Of a stretch of 64,000 nucleotides of DNA, positions 48,996-59,504 are shown piece after piece. The stretch's first letter is position 1, and every line of letters begins with the position of its first letter. The position numbers and the translations under genes are program-made. The notes under the pieces were generated by a model that was not told the DNA's origin, ran no database searches, and saw only the letters and a list, made by a program, of their open reading frames with translations. The stretch covers positions 2,604,001 to 2,668,000 of the forward strand of contig JAULSR010000003.1 in the NCBI GenBank assembly GCA_030512295.1, read 5' to 3'. Source of the stretch: Bombardia bombarda (taxonomy: Eukaryota > Ascomycota > Sordariomycetes > Sordariales > Lasiosphaeriaceae).

Positions 48996-49106
48996 GCTAG
49001 ACGTGGGGGTCGAACCCACAACCTTGAGATGGACTGATTTGGACAGACCCTGGGAGTATCGTCTGTGGTAAGAGTTCTCACACTCTACCGATTGAGCTAG
49101 CCGGGC
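48996..49106 (-). tRNA. tRNA-Lys(CTT)-like element with intron, probably defective
   Basis: On the minus strand: 5' acceptor GCCCGGC, TA, D-arm GCTC-AATCGGTA-GAGT, anticodon 5' stem TGAGA, a CTCTTA loop containing the CTT anticodon, an intron-like insertion of ~38 nt, 3' anticodon stem TCTCA, variable AGGTT, and T-arm GTGGG-TTCGACC-CCCAC. The body matches fungal tRNA-Lys(CTT). Two faults are visible: an extra A between stem and loop (TGAGA-A-CTCTTA), and a 3' acceptor strand reading GTCTAGC instead of GTCGGGC, leaving two mismatches. The sequence ATTGAGCTAG occurs both in the D-arm (49091-49100) and at the altered 3' end (48991-49000), suggesting a local copy event. Pol III boxes A and B remain. 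It may be a pseudogene. Confidence 0.6.
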
Positions 49107-49528
49107 AACTGAATGGAGTTGCTGTTTTTGACATGCTTCCTGGTTGGAGAGTGTGTGGTGGAATTTGATCTATATCTACCCTCCCTTTTGTCAAGTTATG
49201 TGTGAGTAGTGTGGAGTTGTGGGTGTGTATTGGGGTTTGTGCACATGTCGTGTAAGTTCACTTCAAGTTCAAACTCTCTTGTTTCACGTTGAGAATATTC
49301 TTTTGTTTCCAGGTTTGCAATCTCATTGTTGTTTATCAATGGCAATAAAGCAACGACTACTGATCATGTAAAGAACGTGGTGACGGCTACCTCCTGACCA
49401 TGTTTCGAGACTTTCAAGGAAGCTGGCTGTCTGCTAAGTAGCGGCAGAGACAACTCAAGGTACCAAAAATGACGAAACTCAAGCGACGAGAACCATAGCA
49501 AGGGAAACAATGTCCCTCCGAGACCGCT
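49107..49528. other. Intergenic
   Basis: About 420 bp: tRNA-like element upstream flank and THI4 3' flank. Nothing recognised. Confidence 0.6.
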
Positions 49529-50587
49529 TTAAACGTGGTTCTGGCTCCTGCGCAGGTCAAAGACCTTGAGCGCCTCCTCGGCAGCCTTGACGCCGCTGAG
49601 GGCCATGGCTCCAAAGGTCGGGCCTGTATGCATATCAGTATCAACAGATGATAAAAAAGGGGCAGAAGAGAACGACATACCCATCCGATTCGCCCCATCA
49701 ACCTCACTGAGCTCCATACCGCCCACAATCAAGCCCGGCACAATCTCCCTCGTGTTCTTGACAATGGCGTCCTCAGCGCTCTGCATATCCAGCCCGCGCA
49801 TGCCGCCCAGCTGCTCAATCTGCTTCATGCTCACCAGCCGCTTGACCGAGAAAGCCCCAAACGGACCGTCATGGCCCGTGGTCGAGATCACGACCGGCGC
49901 GTTGATGGTGTTCGGATCCATGCAGCTCTGGTCGTCGTGATGCATCGACACGAGCGTCCAGTTGGTCACGACGCCCGCCACCCTCACATCACTGATTCCC
50001 TCGCCACCCTCAAACTTGCGCGTGATCAAGTCCTCCACAGCCGTGGCGTTGAACAGCTTGACGTTCGGCAGCAGCAGCACCTTGCTCAGCACGGTCGACG
50101 TGAACAGCGCGGCGTGCTTGACCACGACGTAGTCGCCCTCGTCCTCGAACGGCACGCCGAGTTCGGAGAGGAAGACGTCGGCGGGCTTGCGCATGACCAT
50201 GGCGCTGAAGAGCTGGCCGCCGAGCCAGGCGCCGCCGCCGGGCGCGACGCCGGCCTCGACGATGGCGATGCGCAGGTCCGGGCGAAGGGTGCCGAGCGTG
50301 TAGGCGCAGGACAGGCCGCAGGAGCCGGCGCCGACGATGACGATGTCGGACTCGGCGTAGGCGTCGAGGTCGGCGAAGTAGCGGCGCGTCATGGCGCGCG
50401 AGACGGTGGACTCGCGGATGGGCGCGAAGGAGAAGGTGGACCAGTCGGTGAAGAGCATGTCGGAGAGGGGCTTGGTCAGGGGGTTGAGGGGGATGTTGTC
50501 TTCCTTGGTGGCAGTGGCCTTCTTGCCGTTGGTGGCGAGGGTGGTGGTGGTAGCATAGTGCTGGTCAGGGATGGCGGAGGGAGCCAT
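49529..50587 (-). CDS. THI4: Thiamine thiazole synthase THI4
   Basis: Exons 50587-49681 and 49623-49529 give 333 aa. Makes the thiazole precursor of thiamine from NAD, glycine and a sulphur taken from its own cysteine, so each enzyme acts once. Motifs: FAD/NAD-type dinucleotide fold DIVIVGAGSCGLSCAYTLGT, IVEAGVAPGGGAWLGGQLFS, the sulphur-donor Cys in MHHDDQSCMDPNTINAPVV, and GMELSEVDGANRMGPTFGAM spanning the intron. The 57-nt intron (GTATGT to TACAG) is a multiple of three and stop-free, so an unspliced reading adds 19 residues between RMG and PTF; conservation of RMGPTFGAM shows it should be removed. The Cys is present, so this is the suicide-type enzyme. The upstream leader carries a TPP riboswitch. 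Confidence 0.97.
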   Translation of the reverse strand: MAPSAIPDQHYATTTTLATNGKKATATKEDNIPLNPLTKPLSDMLFTDWSTFSFAPIRESTVSRAMTRRYFADLDAYAESDIVIVGAGSCGLSCAYTLGTLRPDLRIAIVEAGVAPGGGAWLGGQLFSAMVMRKPADVFLSELGVPFEDEGDYVVVKHAALFTSTVLSKVLLLPNVKLFNATAVEDLITRKFEGGEGISDVRVAGVVTNWTLVSMHHDDQSCMDPNTINAPVVISTTGHDGPFGAFSVKRLVSMKQIEQLGGMRGLDMQSAEDAIVKNTREIVPGLIVGGMELSEVDGANRMGMSFSSAPFLSSVDTDMHTGPTFGAMALSGVKAAEEALKVFDLRRSQNHV

Positions 50588-50603
50588 GATGTTGTTTGTT
50601 GTT

Positions 50604-50820
50604 CTGTAAGTGTTAGGGAGCCTGTCAAACTAAAAAGGGGGGGGAGAGGAGCAAAGAAGCATGATCCTTTCGCTGGTATTATCCAGATCAAGTTCACTGC
50701 CGTGTAATCTCAGCCGCTTCGAGTTCACCCCCCTTCACTCACTCATTCCTGATAGAGAAAGAGAGAGGTGAGGGAGGGATGAACAAGAATTGGCACCGGC
50801 TCATGCATTCAGATAGTTAC
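50604..50820 (-). other. 5' UTR intron of THI4 containing the riboswitch
   Basis: Donor CAG/GTAACT at 50820, branch-like CCTAAC near 50613-50618 and acceptor CTTACAG ending at 50604, 17 nt before the ATG. A second consensus donor GTGAGT lies at 50742-50737, at the 5' edge of the TPP aptamer. Two donors around the aptamer are what is known from fungal TPP-riboswitch genes, where TPP binding changes 5' splice-site choice. Splicing itself is inferred. Confidence 0.65.
50659..50745 (-). promoter_or_regulatory. TPP (thiamine pyrophosphate) riboswitch
   Basis: The minus strand has GGGGGGTGAACTCGAAGCGG then CTGAGAT, a short variable arm, and ACTTGATCTGGATAATACCA followed by GCGAAAGGATCATGC. CTGAGA and the CTGGATAATACCAGCG-type block are the two invariant halves of the TPP aptamer (pyrimidine- and pyrophosphate-sensing arms). 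It lies within the presumed 5' UTR intron of THI4, where fungal TPP riboswitches control alternative splicing. High thiamine should reduce THI4 output. Confidence 0.93.
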
Positions 50821-52123
50821 CTGATGATGATGATAATGATGATTGATCATGAGTCTGAATACCATTGAAAGCACCCATAGCTTTCGTTTGCTGCCGCCCC
50901 GAGCATCCTGCTGGAGAGCATCTTGTGTTGTGGTGATGGTGGTATATACCGTTGGTTGTTGATTGGATCTGGGCCCATACTGCGTATTAGTTGGCATATA
51001 CTATGAAGAGGGGGTGGACTGCGATGCGCACGATACTTGCTGTTTGTCAAGTCTCTCTTGAGCGAGACGAGAATTGTGGATGTGGTGAGTGGGATGAGGT
51101 AGAGGAAGGACAAAGAAGGAAAGCTACCACGCAGCTGCCGGGATGGCCTTTTTATACTACTAAGTAGCCTTCCCACCCATCCACCTCCAAACCGTCCCAT
51201 CTATCCAGGTATCCATTTTCTTATCAAAGACGATCATCATGCGGTGTTTAATGCCAACCCCTCTTTCCCCCTCAACCACAACCACACGACGATCCCAAAC
51301 TAAACCTTTACCCCCCACAAGGCAGCCCCTTTCCCCCTCTCCCCCTCTTTCAACAGACCACTTCTCAGCTCTCAGTGGATATCCAAACAACAGACCATAC
51401 ATGACATACATCATACATGACACCAACATGACGACAAAGACTCTCGTTTCCGCTCTGCTCCATCAAAACATGCGGTAACCATTGGTCGCACAAACCTCTG
51501 GAAGCAAGAAAATAGTGACGGGAGAGGAGAAGGCCCGGTTAATCACGGCATACTATATCAAGCAACCCCTCTGCAGTTTGCTTACACCACCTTAGGGTAC
51601 TTGGCCTGCCTGACGCGATACTACCTCGGTTCGGCTCCGCACGACCATGAGTCTTTGGACCCCTCTCCGCCTCCGCGGCCGGACTTGATCCTTTTATCAT
51701 CAGGTCAGGTCAGGTCATTGGGATCGGACCCGAAGACGGAACGGTCAATTGGCGACACCTTGATGATGACCTATTTATCGTCTGTGGATGCTGGAATTTT
51801 GAGACGAGTAGCACAGTTGGTTCGAGTCTCTGAGACTGCAAACAACCTTAAGTAGGTAAATACTGCGTATTATACACGCCCAAGATGCCATGCTCCCTAT
51901 ATACCTTCCTATACTGCGCTGATCCTACCAAGTCTATATTTGCAATTTGTCCATATCGAGTAGCATAATCCATCCACATGCCTTACATACCAAATTGCCG
52001 CCTGTTTTGTTTCCATGCTCTTTCGTCCGTTCTTTGCACACACCCCAACCCAGCCCCTGAAATAACCCCCTATTCACCATTTCACACCACCATGCCTGTC
52101 TGTCTGTTCCTTCTCTTTCTCTT
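50821..52123. other. Intergenic between THI4 and the NB-ARC gene
   Basis: THI4 promoter side (short GATGAT tract at 50822-50842) and the 3' flank of the NB-ARC gene. No supported gene. A TAGCACAGTTGGTTCGAGTC motif at ~51810 looks tRNA-like but no tRNA can be folded. Confidence 0.55.
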
Positions 52124-54109
52124 TCACTCCTCCGACTCTGATATCCCCAACCCAAATCCCAAATCCAGTCCCAAACTGGCACCACCACCTGCTCCCGGCG
52201 GGCTGCTACCTCTACCACCACCAACAACCGGCGCGCTCCCCCTCCTCCTCGAGCTCGCTGCCGTCGGTGGTGGGTACAGACCTGCTGCTGCCCCTCCCAC
52301 TCCCCCTTGAATGCTATTACCACCACCACTCCCACTCTTAAACTCCACCCTCCCCCCACCAACCCTTATACCTGCTCCTCCCGCTCCTCCCCCACCACCG
52401 CTCCCGCTACTCCCCCCCGACGCAGACCTCGACATCGGCTCGCCCCCAACCACCCCCGGCGGCAGCGGCGGCGGTGGCGGCGGCAGTCCAAAAAGCTGCT
52501 CTGGGCTGCCACTCAGCTGGTACTGCTGTTGGATATGAGGAGGCGGCACAAACGGCCCCCCCGACGACGCAAGCCTACTACTAGCACTGCCCCTACCATT
52601 CCCAAGCCCATGCCGCGACGACGCCGACGGCGAAGGCGAGTGATGATGTGTTGACGATGACAATGACGAGGGGGACTGTGATCGCCCCCGCCGTGCTGTG
52701 GTGTTACCGCTACCAGTACTACTGCCGATGTGCCAGCGCGCGGCTGTGGCTGCGCCGTGCGGGGGACTGCTGCCGCTGCCACTGCCGCTGCCGCTGCCGC
52801 TGCGTGGCTGTGGATGATGCGGAGGCGGGAACGAGCCGCTCAGTAGGCTTGGGTGGTACTCCTGCTGCTGCTGCTGCTGCTGGCGGGATGGGAAGTTGGT
52901 GTTGGCGTTGGTGTGCAGCTGCTCCCAGCGCTGGTAGCTGGTGTCGACGTCGGGAAAGGCGGCGTCGAGACGCGGGGAGGGCTCGGTTTCTGCGTATGAG
53001 GGGGGCGGGCTGCTGCTCCCTGGGTGAGGGCAAGAGCTGCGCGGCGGGAAGAAGGGGGGAGGATGGGGAGTGGGAGGGGCAGGGGGAGGTTGACGCTGGC
53101 GTTGCTGTTGCTGTTGCCTGTGCCGCTGCCAGTGGTGAGGGGCGGGCGGGCGTTGCTGCTGGGGTTGTTAGGATGGAAAAAGGAAGGAGAGGCGGTGGAT
53201 ATATCCGGGCTGCTCATCGCCAGGGGCGAGGAGTAATGAGAATGTGTGGCTGCTCTCTGGCGTGATGGCCCACCGGGAGTGGTATTGGCAGAAAAAGAAG
53301 CGGGAGACACCACAGGCGGCGAGTGGTCGTTGTAGTTATTGTTGCTGCCGCTATTGCTGTAGTAAACAGAGCCTCCAGGCGGGAATAGCAGCTGCTGTTG
53401 GCTGGCGCTGCTTGGCTGGGAGTAAGACTGGTACTGTTGATACTGGTTGTTGTATGGCAACTGCGACTGCGACTGCGACTGCGACTGCGACTGCGACTGC
53501 GACTGATGAGACTGATGCGACGGGTCGCGCGACATGGGCTGCGACGTGTATCCCGACACCACGGGCAACGGCGCGCGCATCCATGCTTGCTGCTGCTGAG
53601 CCTGTACCAGCGTCTGGCGTGGATAGTTGCTGTTCCTCGGTGGCAGCGACGGGTACGAAAGCGACATGGGATCGACCTGGCCGCCCTGGCTGCTGCTCCA
53701 CCCCCCTCCGCCGCCATTGCCTTCGTGGACATTTGTATCCCAGCGTCTGACAATGGGCGTCTGGTGCTGCTGCTGCTGCTGGCCAGGCCGGGCCAAAAAC
53801 TCACCGACACCACCAGAAGGAACGACAGGCGGCGGCGGGAACGGCGATGAGCTGCCCGCGGGGCTGGAGTGGGCAGTGCGACTGCCGCGGAAGATGGGGC
53901 CAGGCGGCACAAAGAGCTGCTCGTCGCCGTAGTCGTAGGCCCCTCCTGCTGAGGTGGGAGATATAGGCTGCTGGTGGTGGTGGTGGTGCTGACTGTCTGC
54001 TGCTGCTGGCGCGCTCTGGCTCAGACTCAGCGACGACAGGATCAGGTTCTCCTTGAGCTTCATCACGGCCGCCTTCCATGTGTTGGGCGATGTGATAGCC
54101 TGTGCCAGG

Positions 54110-54140
<31 letters not shown>

Positions 54141-57100
54141 CAGGAACATCAACAGCTGGGAGTCGAAACTCGCCGCCGATATTCCCATAGCTCGGGTTCC
54201 TGCTCGGTGGTCCCTGCGAAGGAGGAGGAATCGAGGCCTGCTTGATCTTGTTCAGCTCCATCTCGGCATCGCTCCGCGCCGTCACCCTGTTACCAGGTCT
54301 GCTCGGCGATCTGGAGCTGCTACCACCCGTAGCCTTGGCATCTGCCGCCGCTGCCCTGCTGCCAGAGAGCGAGCCTGTGGCCACCTCGAGACTGACGCCT
54401 ACGCGGGGGTCGCTGACCGTCCTGTCCCGCCACGAGCCGGCGCGGTCGTGGTAGCGCCGCAGCGCATTACGCTTGATGACGCGGTGGTGGGGAATCACCT
54501 CTTGCCAGTCCTCGTAGGGGCTATTGGTGTTGGTATTGGTGATTTGTCCCCGTGGGAAGGTGGTCGAGGTGAGTAACCTCGTAGTCGTAGTCGTTATTGT
54601 CGTCGCCTCTTGTTGGGCAGCAGTTGCGGGGGAAAGAATAACAGTATCCTGGCCGTCGTCGCTGCTGGTGCTGATGTCGGGCGCAGACGGCATCAGATTT
54701 TCGTGGTTGGTGGGCGGATAGGGTACGTCCCAGTGTGAGGGCATCCCCAGCGCCGACTGCTGCCGCTCGTCATACTCGATAGGAGACATGTACTGCTGCC
54801 CATCCACATCAGCAACAGCAACAGCAGCAGCACCACCACCACCACCACCACCACCACCACCACCACCGCCACCACCATCATCATCCCCAAAAAAGGGCTC
54901 CCAGCTATTAGTCCCACTCGTCTCCTGACTCGGCAACGTCGCCGCCATCGAGTCCGTCTCAGACAAACTACTCGACCGCTCAAACACCGACGCCGGCGCC
55001 GGCGCTCCCTGTTCCAACCCATCAACAATGCCCGCCTGCATCGTATGCGACAGCTCCTCAATCTCGCCCTGGATCTTCTCCAGCCGCATCTGGACCTGCG
55101 CCCGCGCCGCCCCCAGCAGCGCCCGCGCCTTCTTACTGAACCGCGTCAGGCTCTGCAATAACCTCTGCCCGTGGATCAGAAACCGGCGATAGTCATCCGG
55201 CAGCCCCACGCGCGGGTCCTCTTTGATGCGCCGGTGCGCCTCGTCGTAGGACCGGCACCACACGGCCGTGGCGCGCTCGAGCCAGAAGGGCACCTGTTTT
55301 CGGCGGTTGAGGTCGTCAATGAAGTAGGCCTGGACCACGCTGTGGATGCGGAGCAGGTCGAGGTAGTCCACGTTCTTGATGTAGTTGTAGTTGCTGTTGC
55401 TGCTATTTTTCCCGTTGCCGTTGTTGTTATTATCAAAGCTCCGCTTGGAGCTGCGCAGCGAGCCGCTGCTCGACGGCGACGGCGACGGCGACATGTCGTC
55501 GCTCTCGGTGCGCTCGACCAGGGCAAAGGCGATGAGCACGCGCAGCGTGTTGTTCAGGTTCGTCTTGCGGTGCGACGGGTCGCACGTCCTGACGGGCGTG
55601 GTCTTGTCCAGCGCCGACAGCCCGAGCGTGACCATCTCGACGGGTATGTGCTGGTCGAAGAAGGCCAGGATCGAGATGAGGTTGAGCGCCTCGCTGGCGC
55701 CGCGGTGCTCGAGCTGGTCGCGCACCGCCTTGTACGCCGGCAGCCCGCCTGCTTTCGGTCGGCTCTTGTACCCGCGCAGGTACTTGGCCAGCGGCTCCCG
55801 CGTGGCTTTCAGATGCTGCGCCGCGACGTGGATCATCAGCGGGAGCCGGCCCATCAGTAAGACAAGCTCCAGCGCCCGCGCGCGGTCGTCTTCGCTCCAC
55901 GGCTGCCGCTTGTCCATCTCCAGCAACAGCAGATCCTGCGCCTGCTGGGCAGTGAGCAGGCCCAGCTCCATCACCTGCGGGTTGTCGAACCGCGGATCCC
56001 CCGTCACCGCGCGCTCCGTGCTGGTATAAATCATGCTCGTGTTCTTGGCATCCGGGATGAACTCCTCCAGGCCCGCAATGTCAAACTGCACCCCGTCCAG
56101 CACTACCAGCCATCCTGGCTGGCTGTTCAGCCACCTCCTTACAATCTCCACAATCCTCTTCGGATCCCTCAGCTCCTTCACGTCTCTCCTGTCGACGAGC
56201 CCGCGGAGGGCCTCGTTCTTGGCGATGCGCCAGAACCAGTACTCGAGCTCGTGGCGCGACTTGGCCCGCACCCAGTACACGCCGCCGGGGTAGTCGTCGC
56301 GGTGCTGGAAGACGTACTGCCGCGCGAGGTGCGTCTTGCCGCCGCCGGGCAGGCACTGGATGAGCACGGCCGAGGTGCCCTCGGATCTACGCTTGCGGTC
56401 CATGAGCATCTCGTGCAGCCCGCGGAGCTCGTCCTCGCGCCCCATGAAGAAGGAGTTGGGCCGGAACGGTTCCGGGTGGATGAAGAGGGGTTCGTTGTCG
56501 AACGGGTTTCTCTCCCTCCCCGGTGTTGGCGTTGGGAGAGGGGAGGGTTCAGGGAGGAGCTGTAGCCGTCTGTCGTTGTTGTTATTATTCTGTCCGTCCT
56601 CGGGCGGACTGGGGCTATCAGGAGTGGCAGGTTCAGGAGACAACAACATGGGTAGTGGCGAAGGACCCTCGTGCTGCAAGAAAGTCTTATTATTGTTGCC
56701 TTGATCGGCTACACCACCATGTACCACCCCCACAGCAGCAAGAGCCTGAACATCATCTACAGAAGAAAACATTATAAATCAGCCCGCGGTCCTTTTGATC
56801 CTCGAGTAGCACGACGGATCGATGTGGTGGTGAGCAGCACGAGCAGCAACAGCAGCAGTGACACAATACACCACATCGTCATCGTCCACTTCTTCCACCA
56901 CTCGTCCATCCTCTACCCCGTCGTCATCATAGTCATCCATCATTGCAGCACAAGCCAGCAGCCGCGCCTCTCTCTGGGGAGACCGCAACCGATACCGACC
57001 ATGATGACTGGGCGACGGCGACGGCGACTGCGAGTGCGAGTGCGAGTGCGAGTGGAACCTACCATGCTGGCCTCCTTGGTTGGGGGATAATCCTCTGTCC

Positions 57101-58633
57101 TATTTCCTTTGTTAGAAAAACGACGCCTTACCAAAAGGGTTGACAGCAAGGGCAGGTAAAGCGTGACAAGAAAACACACTTACATATGGTCTCGTCCTCT
57201 CGAAAATTTCCAGATTCGCCCTCAGCCTCCGGTCGTCCTCCTCCACCTCCCACCGCACCGAAATGACGTCCTCGGCATGCGCGACCCATTCGCGAATCGC
57301 CGTCGCCATGTTGATGTACCCCGGCGCTTTTATGCTCTCGAACTTGCACATGCCCGAGTGGTTCGCCTCGATGCCGTAGTACGTCACGCCCGGCAGCTGC
57401 GGGCTCGCAGAGCTGGCGTCCACGACGTAGACCCTAAATCACCCCCCCACCCAACCCACGTCAGCGCCATACTTCTAGCCCAACAAGTAAAAAAAAAAAA
57501 GACAAAAAAAAAAAAAAAGAAAAAGGGGGCTAAGAAAAACCCACTTCGTCCCCTTCACATCCGTCGTATGGTTCTCATGCACCATGTGTATCCTAAACCG
57601 CTGATACACATCCAGAAAATGGCTATTGATCCCCTGCAGCGTCTCATTGTCCTTCTTCAGCGTCCTTAGCAGCACGCTCTCGCTCTCAAAAAACTTCCGC
57701 GGGATCACCACGTCCGACATGTACTGCAGCGTCCGTCCCCACGTCGCCAGATCGCTCCCCGTGTGCGGCGTGCCCAGGAAGATAATCCCATACGTCGACA
57801 CAAAGACTCCCCGGTAATCCTCCTGGTGGTGGTCCCGCACGTCGTTGGAGTACAGCAGCGCCCGCTTCGTGACGATGCCGCCCAGGCTGTGCGCGACCCA
57901 GATGATGGGGTTGCGCTCGGTGGCCTCGGACTTGCGGAACTGGGTCAGCGAGGTGACGAGGCTCTGGGCGTGCTGGTGCACAAAGTTGTCCGAGGGCGAG
58001 CGGTCCTTGCGGGTGGAAAAGACGTCGGCGTTGTAGCCGTAGACGAGCACGTTTGCGTGCTGGTCCTTGAGGGTGGCGGGGAGGAGGTCGGCGGGCCAGT
58101 AGACGCCGTTGGAGGGCGAGGTCCATGTCTTTTGGGGGTCGCCGTTGAGGCCGTGGACGAGCACGATGTCGGCTTTGGCTTGGGGATGGTGGTAGACTTC
58201 TGTGAACTCGTAGCGCGAGATTTGCTTGTTGATGGTTCCCTGTAGAGTAGTGTTAGTGGTTGGTGGGTGGTGGGTGGTGGGTATGAGAATGAATGAATGA
58301 TGATGAGACGGGGGATGAGCCTATCATGGATGCGCATCGCCGCCGCCTACCGGAGTAGTCTGGTAGCTGGCTGGCCCGTGAAGCTTGTTCTGCTTTGTTC
58401 ACAGCGGAGACTCCCATGTGTAGGCAAGTGTGTAAGCAGGCAGGAAGGCAAGCAAGCAGGCTGAGAGACGGCCCGGTCCGCGGTCCGCGCTTGCAGCTTG
58501 TCTGCCGCCAACCAACCTGCTCCACATGCCGATGTAGAGATGCGGGTGGGAATGCAAGGTAAAGGAGGTGGTGGATACTTCAACACCATACAGGACAAGA
58601 TGTGAAAGAGAAAGATGGATAGACACGTACCAT
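52124..58633 (-). CDS. SesB/LipA-type alpha/beta hydrolase + NB-ARC (fungal NLR-like) protein
   Basis: Exons 58239-57545, 57433-57184, 57099-57063 and 56756-52124, with a probable first exon holding only the ATG (58633-58631, followed by GTACGT). About 1872 aa once one base is added in a C run near 53054-53086; without it the frame stops at ~52840. N-terminal hydrolase (residues ~1-310): VLVHGLNGDPQKTW, nucleophile elbow WVAHSLGGIV, FLGTPHTGSD and a candidate His in NHSGMCKF. NB-ARC (~425-800): FMGREDELRGL, P-loop CLPGGGKTHLA, Walker B WLVVLDGV, IYTSTERA and GRLPLMI. A helical stretch (~840-960) and ~900 residues of Ser/Pro/Gln/Gly low complexity follow, including a (QS)n run from CGACTG repeats and a Gly run. 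No TPR, ankyrin or WD40 repeats were seen. Fungal STAND proteins of this kind are thought to act in self/non-self recognition and cell death; the function here is inferred only. Confidence 0.85.
53460..53504 (-). repeat. Hexanucleotide repeat encoding (Gln-Ser)n
   Basis: GCGACT repeated about seven times on the plus strand; in the NB-ARC gene it encodes alternating Ser and Gln. Confidence 0.9.
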
Positions 58634-59473
58634 GCTTGCGAACGGTCAACGACCAGACAGGCCGGAGAGGAAAAAAAAAAAAAAGGAGAAAGAGGTGGTA
58701 TGGGTTCTTCTGTCACTACCAACTACAAACCCCCTTTGACGTCGTGGTATGAGGAACGCTGGTGAGGTTGGTAGGCAAGGGGACCAGATGAAGGTGGTCT
58801 TGCTCTTATACTCTATGAAGGCCGGTGGAGCTGGAGAAGGTCGAGGTCAAGGCTGCCCGAGCTCCGAGACGGTGCATCGGCATCAGCGAGGAGGGGAGAG
58901 AGGCTGTGTATATAAGATGCGTGTGTTTCCCAGAATCCCAGGAAAATAAAGTGTATACACGACGGTGCGACGTGATCGGCATTTCTTTCCCTTTTTTCAT
59001 TTGTCTCTTTTTTTACATCATAGTATGGGCAGGAGGTAAAAGAGAAAGAAACAAAAGGAGAAAGAGAGAAAAAGAGTTAGATCATGCCGCCGTAGAGTAA
59101 GAGAGCAAGCAAGCAAGTAGTAAATAGGCCCGCTAATAACTCATCATCAGACCAGCCAGCCAAACTTTGCTTGCGTGCGCATACCGAGTTTGATGAGTGT
59201 GCATTTATCCAAGGCGTCCTTTTCCCCTCTGTTGCTTGTAAAAAACCGCCCAACGCTGACCGAAACGCACAATAGAGATGGCGGCATAGAGGGGAAAAGG
59301 GAAAAAGCACCCGTCACGCGGTAGGCGGTTTTGGTTTGGCGTGACCGACGGTAGGTGGGCAGCTGAGCCCCCCCCTACGCCTACGAGCTCTGTTTATCAC
59401 CTTCTGAAAAAAGGCGGCCTGGAGGAGGCGTCAGCCAGCATGTTTCATGTGGCACAAGGCAGCACCTTCGACA

Positions 59474-59504
<31 letters not shown>

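Noticed and set aside
51805..51850. tRNA-like motif TAGCACAGTTGGTTCGAGTC
   Set aside because: It mixes a D-arm-like and a T-loop-like sequence with no room or pairing for a cloverleaf.
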